Part shown: one piece after another, positions 48,701 to 52,339 of the stretch
Position numbering within the stretch: position 1 is the first letter of the stretch
Layout of the letters: every line of letters starts with the position of its first letter
Source: Candidatus Saccharimonadota bacterium
Lineage (GTDB): Bacteria; Patescibacteriota; Saccharimonadia; Saccharimonadales; Saccharimonadaceae
Reading direction: 5' to 3'
DNA length: 52,339 nt
Assembly: GCA_017514765.1 (NCBI GenBank)
Contig: JAFWIU010000002.1
Coordinates: 1 to 52,339 of the forward strand
Translations under genes and position numbers: made by a program
Notes under the pieces: generated by a model
Databases searched by the model: none
Told to the model about the DNA's origin: nothing
What the model saw: only the letters and a program-made list of their open reading frames with translations

Positions 48701-49612
48701 CCTCGCGTTGAGGAGCTTCTCGAAGCACGTACGCCGAAAGGTCAAGCGTTTGTATCGCCTGTTGATGGCACAGTGGAAGTTTGGGAAGATGGTAATCACT
48801 ATGTGGTTCAGATTTCCCCGCAATCTGGTGAAGTGGAAAGATTTGAAATTGGTGCTCGCAAGCCTCTCGTGAAAGATGGCGAAAGCGTGAAAGCTGGAAC
48901 TACGTTAGTGCGAAAGTCCGGCGATAGCCCTGCGATTAAAGCACCACGTGATGGTATTGTTGAATTAGTGAAGGAAGCTATCATCTTGGTTGCGGCAGCC
49001 GGTGCTCCGGTACGTATTGAGATTCCTGGTGATGCGGAATTAGTAGTGAAGTCTAATGATACAGTAAAAGCTGGCGATAGATTAACAACTGGTTCTTTGA
49101 ACTTGCAAGATTTGTTGAAGTACAAGGGGATTGAAGCAACTGAACGATATATTATGAATGATGTGCTTAACGTGTATGCGGCGCAGGGTCACGAGATTTC
49201 ACCGAAGCACTTGGAAATCTTAGTGCGTCAAATGTTCTCTCGTGTACAAATTAATGAGCCGGGTGATTCAGATTTTGTATCTGGCGATATTACTTCGAGA
49301 GCAGCGGTGACGATTCAAAATCGTGAGCTTGAGAAAGAAGGCAAGGAACCAGCAACTTATACTAATTTGCTACTTGGTATCACGAAGGTCTCTATATTCT
49401 CAGATTCGTTCTTGTCGGCAGCATCGTTCCAGGATACTACGCGTGTACTAATTAATGCGGCGATTAACGGTCGGGTTGATCATTTGCGTGGTCTCAAGGA
49501 AAATGTGATTATTGGTCGCAAGATTCCGGTGGGAACAGGGGTAGCGCCACTATCGGATTTTGAAACTCCAGATTCGAAAGTGCCCACAGAAGCAGATCTC
49601 GAAAACCTTTAA
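45779..49612 (+). CDS. rpoC: DNA-directed RNA polymerase beta-prime subunit, zinc-free and with altered trigger loop
   Basis: 1277 residues from ATG 45779 after GGAGAGGAG; an earlier in-frame start lies in rpoB. The catalytic Mg loop is FNADYDGDQMAVH (NADYDGD for the usual NADFDGD). The N-terminal zinc ribbon is gone: between DGLFCERIFGP and RRERMGHI there is no Cys (about residues 60-90). The second zinc site is also gone: TEEDCGT is DEEAPDP near residue 845 and the GVCAKCYG segment is GVPRKAYG near 917. The trigger loop reads GTQLTLDTKH against E. coli GTQLTMRTFH, so Met, Arg and Phe are replaced and His kept. A helical insertion of Glu/Lys/Ala character lies near 170-230. A terminator follows. 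Confidence 0.96.
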   Translation: MAWMDNFISASDFDSIRLTVASRDDILNWSYGEVTKPETINYRTQKPERDGLFCERIFGPTKDINPHDSKLKGVRSREAAVDKEGNLVTKSITRRERMGHIALAAPVAHIWFMRGVPSALSLLLDITVKNIEKVVYFATYLIIDAKTDEIQKALESLESQTMAAREAIKLRYEKDAKAEGANVKALAEAQANELEELEADYIARKTSLESFKKGNTITEVEYRNLPEEYEDYITVEMGASAIKRLLDEIDLDKLIEDLRAEEAEAKGQKEKKIQKRLKTLEGMQAAGIKPEDLILTVIPVIPPDLRPMIALPGGRFATSDLNDLYRRVINRNNRLKKLLDLNAPEVICRNEMRMLQEAVDALIDNSAAHGSRGVNSTNGRRKLKSLSDLLKGKQGRFRQNLLGKRVDYSGRSVIVVGPELKLNECGLPKQMALELFKPFVISWLIGNEYANNIRSASRLIESKETVVWDALDEVIKGKYVLLNRAPSLHRLSVQAFQPRLIEGKAIKLHPLVASGFNADYDGDQMAVHLPLSDAAQAEAKELMSASKNLLKPADGSPVLAIYQDVVLGAYYLTYDKPGTDTGEPKAFSSVYEAEMAYDQGIIALQTPIRVFAKKEIRDTTLGRVIFNEILPADYPYDNSVQTKKHLSKVMADIFDLYGSEVMVKTADDLKDLAFEYETIASISTAKDDYPTYDEIDDFIAEGDAKTAMIQQDFNDGLTTEEERHKLTVANWRDIDKKISEFLQSKLSEMDTDIAVMVNSGARGNISNIKLASAEIGIMVDINNNEIELPVKSSYKKGLNTLESFIATRGARQGQVSTALRTADSGYLTRRLVDVSQDVFTTDEEAPDPGFEVYRNESELSGIGFAARLAGRYTAEPVPGYLEADELITKEMAEQLEADEKVESVKIQSILSTTAVEGVPRKAYGVDMSTRALVAANEPVGVIAAQSLGEPGTQLTLDTKHGSGVAGSGAIARGLPRVEELLEARTPKGQAFVSPVDGTVEVWEDGNHYVVQISPQSGEVERFEIGARKPLVKDGESVKAGTTLVRKSGDSPAIKAPRDGIVELVKEAIILVAAAGAPVRIEIPGDAELVVKSNDTVKAGDRLTTGSLNLQDLLKYKGIEATERYIMNDVLNVYAAQGHEISPKHLEILVRQMFSRVQINEPGDSDFVSGDITSRAAVTIQNRELEKEGKEPATYTNLLLGITKVSIFSDSFLSAASFQDTTRVLINAAINGRVDHLRGLKENVIIGRKIPVGTGVAPLSDFETPDSKVPTEADLENL

Positions 49613-49619
49613 AGCATAG

Positions 49620-49651
49620 AAAAGGCTTCTGTTCTAGCAGAAGCCTTTTTT
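49620..49651 (+). terminator. rpoBC terminator
   Basis: AAAAGGCTTCTG (49620-49631), loop TTCTAG, CAGAAGCCTTTT (49638-49649), then more T: a perfect 12-bp stem. Confidence 0.95.
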
Positions 49652-49715
49652 ATTTTTAGGGTTCCAAAATCTGATAAAGTGTGCTAATATAATATGTAGT
49701 TACTAAAGAGGTTTT

Positions 49716-51140
49716 ATGCATTTCAAGACTATTTTCAAATCACTGAAGAACAAAGACATGTTGAAACGAATATTGATTATATTCGGAATTATTGTGGCGT
49801 ATCGGTTGTTGGCGCAAATTCCGGTGCCGATGGGTGATGCGGCGACTTTCAAGGAAGCAGTGTCTAACTTGATGGAGAAATCGGACTTTTCGAGCTTTCT
49901 GAATTTGATTTCTGGTGGTGGTTTGGCCTCATTTAGTATTATTCTGGTGGGTCTTTCACCATATATTACTGGCTCGATTATTATTCAGCTTTTGACTAAG
50001 GCTGTGCCGCGACTCGAGGAGTTATCGAATGATGGTGAAACTGGTAGGCGGAAGATTAATCAATGGACACGTATATTAACAGTACCCCTAGCGGTGGTGC
50101 AGTCAATTGCTTACATTTTTATCTTGTATCAGTCAACTGTAGCGGCGAACGTGGCGACAGATTTTGTGCCAACAATGAGAGATTGGGCTTTGTCGGTTAC
50201 AGCGATGACGGCTGGTTCGGTGATTCTGATGTGGTTGGGTGAGTTGATTACTGAGCAGGGTGTAGGAAATGGTATTTCAACTTTGATTTTTGCTTCTATT
50301 ATCTCGCAATTGCCGACGACTATGGCTTCACTGGGCGCGGCATTGTTTAATACTAGCAACGGTATGTTGAATCTGTTTGGATTAGAGATACCAGTGGATC
50401 CAACTACTTTTTGGATTATTTTGGGTTTTGCGGTAGCTATGCTGGTGGTAATTTATATTTTGGTAAAGCTAAACGAAGCGCAACGGATTATTACGATAAA
50501 CTACGCAAAGCGAGTGCACGGTAATTCGTCTTATGGTGGGATTAAATCAATTTTGCCGATTAAGCTAATTGCAGCTGGCGTGATTCCGGTGATTTTTGCG
50601 ACAGCTTTCTTGTCGTTGCCAGCACTGGTAGGTCAAGTGATTACTTCGATTAATCCTGGTAATGAGATAGGTGAAAATCTAGTTTCGATATTCTCGGCGC
50701 CTTCGGCAAATAATTTTGCTACGATGTACCCAGATGGTTTGACTGCGAAATGGTTTATCTATCCAGCGGTTTATTTCGTGTTAGTGTTTGCATTTACCTA
50801 TTTCTACACTTCAATTATCTTTAATACGAAGGAAATCGCGGATAATTTGCAGAAACAAGGTGGTTTTATTGAGGGGGTGAGGCCAGGGATTGCGACGGCG
50901 AATTATCTGTCGAAGGTGGTTAATCATCTAGATCTATTCGGTGCTTTGTCGCTTGGTTTGATTGCAATGTTGCCATTTGCGACTGATTTTATCTTTATTA
51001 TGACGACTGGCGCTCCAATTGGATTATCAATTTCGGGTACTGGACTTCTCATTGTAGTGACGGTGGCACTAGAGAATCTAAGGTCGGTGGATTCTAGGGC
51101 ATTAATGATAACATATGACGATTTTAGCAATGAGTCTTAG
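49716..51140 (+). CDS. secY: Preprotein translocase subunit SecY
   Basis: 474 residues with about ten membrane helices. SecY forms the export channel. Diagnostic parts: RILIIFGIIVAYRLLAQIPVP, SIILVGLSPYITGSIIIQLL, EQGVGNGISTLIF, the cytoplasmic loop NEAQRIITINYAKRVHG, and FNTKEIADNLQKQGGFIEGVRPG. It has its own TATAAT (near 49690) and AGAGG ribosome site. In most bacteria it follows rplO; here rplO is 39 kb away. A sortase gene overlaps its 3' end. Confidence 0.96.
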   Translation: MHFKTIFKSLKNKDMLKRILIIFGIIVAYRLLAQIPVPMGDAATFKEAVSNLMEKSDFSSFLNLISGGGLASFSIILVGLSPYITGSIIIQLLTKAVPRLEELSNDGETGRRKINQWTRILTVPLAVVQSIAYIFILYQSTVAANVATDFVPTMRDWALSVTAMTAGSVILMWLGELITEQGVGNGISTLIFASIISQLPTTMASLGAALFNTSNGMLNLFGLEIPVDPTTFWIILGFAVAMLVVIYILVKLNEAQRIITINYAKRVHGNSSYGGIKSILPIKLIAAGVIPVIFATAFLSLPALVGQVITSINPGNEIGENLVSIFSAPSANNFATMYPDGLTAKWFIYPAVYFVLVFAFTYFYTSIIFNTKEIADNLQKQGGFIEGVRPGIATANYLSKVVNHLDLFGALSLGLIAMLPFATDFIFIMTTGAPIGLSISGTGLLIVVTVALENLRSVDSRALMITYDDFSNES

Positions 51141-51825
51141 GCTGGGTAATCGCCGAGATATCATTCGGTGGGCAATTTGGTCAGTTTTAGCAATACTATT
51201 CTTGATATTTTTGTTACGTGTGGTGACTTTTGAAAATACTTATTATGCGGAAAAGGAGGGATCTGAGCGTGCGGTGGTGGAAAAGCAAGAAGAAGAGGAA
51301 GTGGAAGAAGAAGAGCTGATTGAAGAACCACCGACGGAAACAGAAGTTTATGAGTATATCGTAGCACCAGACCATCCGAGATATCTAACGATAGAACGAT
51401 TGGGGATACGAAACGCAAGGATTTTAACTATGGGTGTTAATAATAAAGGAGAGCTTGACACGCCACGCAATATATTTGACGTGGGATGGTATGAAGGTTC
51501 CGATAAGCCTGGTCAGGGTGGAACGATGGTGATTGATGGTCATAATGGTGGGCCGCACGTGCATGGTGTCTTTAAGGATCTGCCGGCGTTGGTGGTTGGC
51601 GATGTGATTAAAGTGGAACGTGGGGATGGTGTAGTGTTTAACTATAAAGTGATAGAGAACAAAGCAGTTTTGTTATCTGATTCAAATGCTTATATGTCGG
51701 AAGCGATGGATACGCCTGAAAAAGGAAAAGAGTCCGTGACATTAATTACGTGTACGGGTGAGTGGTCGGATCGGCAGCAGACTTATTTATCGCGCCAATT
51801 TACAAGGGCAATTCTTGTTGACTAA
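51115..51825 (+). CDS. Sortase (cysteine transpeptidase)
   Basis: 236 residues, overlapping secY by 26 bases. An N-terminal helix (WAIWSVLAILFLIFLLRVV) anchors it, an acidic linker (EEEEVEEEELIEE) follows, then the sortase barrel: LTIERLGIRNARILTMG, the catalytic His in VIDGHNGGPH, the nucleophile in VTLITCTG near residue 213 and the Arg in LSRQFTRAIL. It joins surface proteins to the envelope after cleaving an LPxTG-type signal. Likely substrate in this window: the giant adhesin with TPETG. Class is uncertain (not the usual A or B form). It sits between secY and infA, where adk and map usually lie. Confidence 0.9.
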   Translation: MTILAMSLRLGNRRDIIRWAIWSVLAILFLIFLLRVVTFENTYYAEKEGSERAVVEKQEEEEVEEEELIEEPPTETEVYEYIVAPDHPRYLTIERLGIRNARILTMGVNNKGELDTPRNIFDVGWYEGSDKPGQGGTMVIDGHNGGPHVHGVFKDLPALVVGDVIKVERGDGVVFNYKVIENKAVLLSDSNAYMSEAMDTPEKGKESVTLITCTGEWSDRQQTYLSRQFTRAILVD

Positions 51826-51859
51826 TGCTTATTTGTGTGCTACAATTGAAGGGTAATTT

Positions 51860-52084
51860 ATGGCTAGTCAGAAGGAAGTGATTAAACTCACTGGTAGTGT
51901 TGTGGAAGCATTGCCGAATACCCAGTTTCGGGTTGAACTCGAGAATGGTCATGTTATTGTTGCCCATATGAGTGGAAAGATGCGAAAAAACTATATTCGC
52001 CTCGTTCCGGGTGACAGAGTTGAGGTTGAGTTAACCCCTTATGATCTTACAAAGGGTAGAATCAGCTTTCGACTCAAAGATTAA
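51860..52084 (+). CDS. infA: Translation initiation factor IF-1
   Basis: 74 residues, full length. OB-fold sequence with [24 protein letters not shown] and [21 protein letters not shown], typical of IF-1, which binds the 30S A site. GAAGGG precedes the ATG and a TACAAT box lies about 20 bp upstream. It precedes rpmJ as in many bacteria. Confidence 0.95.
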   Translation: MASQKEVIKLTGSVVEALPNTQFRVELENGHVIVAHMSGKMRKNYIRLVPGDRVEVELTPYDLTKGRISFRLKD

Positions 52085-52091
52085 TATTAAC

Positions 52092-52110
52092 TGTTGTAAT
52101 TTTTACAACA
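52092..52110. other. Short hairpin between infA and rpmJ
   Basis: TGTTGTAA-TTT-TTACAACA is a perfect 8-bp stem just after infA. A second pairing AGTGT/ACACT lies at about 52171-52191. They may be processing or regulatory sites in the ribosomal message. Confidence 0.45.
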
Positions 52111-52215
52111 CTTAATGGAGGATTATTGTTAAATACTAGTTGCAAAAGTATTTAGCGGTGGGACCTCTATAAGTGTTGATTATTACGACACTAACAAAGA
52201 AAGGGTTTTAACACA

Positions 52216-52332
52216 ATGAAAGTACGTGCAAGTGTTAAAAAAATTTCGCCTGATGACATCATCGTACGCCGGAAGGGTGTGCTTCGTGTTATCAACAAGA
52301 AAAAACCTAAGAATAAGCAAAGGCAGGGTTAA
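52216..52332 (+). CDS. rpmJ: 50S ribosomal protein L36, zinc-free form
   Basis: 38 residues, full length. [11 protein letters not shown] and the end NKQRQG are diagnostic. The zinc ligands of the usual protein (Cys 11, 14, 27 and His 33) are Ser, Asp, Asn and Asn, so zinc cannot bind at that site. An AAGAAAGGG site lies upstream. It ends seven bases before the window edge; rpsM and rpsK would be expected next. Confidence 0.92.
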   Translation: MKVRASVKKISPDDIIVRRKGVLRVINKKKPKNKQRQG

Positions 52333-52339
52333 AATATAT

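Overview
The window looks like a stretch of a Candidate Phyla Radiation chromosome, most probably Candidatus Saccharibacteria (TM7). Three things point there: ribosomal protein L30 is missing between S5 and L15, as is general in CPR bacteria; the genes are packed tightly around a minimal set of information-processing functions; and several long surface proteins are present. TGA is used as a stop (for example at 12270 and 38014), so this is the standard code and not the recoded SR1/Gracilibacteria type. The plus strand is strongly G-rich even under minus-strand genes such as ldh and leuS, suggesting it is the leading strand. No transposase, CRISPR array, tRNA or rRNA gene was found by eye.

Layout. 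1-1668: the 5' half of a surface protein on the minus strand, then about 800 bp without a large gene, holding a ten-copy helically phased repeat array, two strong hairpins and a 23-codon mini-ORF. 1669-8487: a 2272-residue VWA/CnaB adhesin with a sortase-type anchor. 8594-10881: rplF-rplR-rpsE-rplO, a fragment of the spc ribosomal operon. 10954-20249: an anchored FKBP isomerase, a membrane protein, exonuclease I, lactate dehydrogenase, a DUF2207 protein, a proline-rich membrane protein, metG, an aquaporin-like channel and a small membrane protein. 20279-23335: a 1018-residue membrane protein of unknown role. 23412-26766: pheST. 26809-31126: ftsE-ftsX, a secreted CHAP hydrolase and a C-terminal processing protease, i.e. 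a cell-separation set. 31126-34353: a glycosyltransferase and a second FISUMP surface protein, paralogous to the one at position 1. 34475-40305: leuS, an Erm/KsgA-like methylase, a SpoU methylase, a glutaredoxin, rpmF, nusB, a Nudix hydrolase and rnc. 40409-41902: an unknown gene, rpsP and a KH protein. 42397-49612: rpoB-rpoC behind a 490-bp structured leader. 49716-52332: secY, a sortase, infA and rpmJ, the other end of the dispersed spc region.

How the parts fit. SecY and the sortase next to it would export and anchor the giant adhesin, whose C-terminus carries TPETG, a membrane helix and a basic tail. FtsEX, the CHAP protein and the CTP protease would split the wall at division. Many genes share one start architecture, a TATAAT box about six bases before the ATG, implying widespread leaderless mRNAs; this rule moves several start codons downstream of the longest reading frame. 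Ribosomal and RNA polymerase genes mostly use Shine-Dalgarno starts.

Most notable: (1) the AAACCATAA array at 21-22 bp spacing upstream of the first surface-protein gene; (2) two related GC-rich palindromic elements inserted in frame in pheT and leuS, resembling Rickettsia palindromic elements; (3) a beta-prime RNA polymerase subunit that has lost both zinc sites and has altered trigger-loop residues (LDTKH for MRTFH), alongside zinc-free L36 and L32. All calls are by reading alone; no database search was run.
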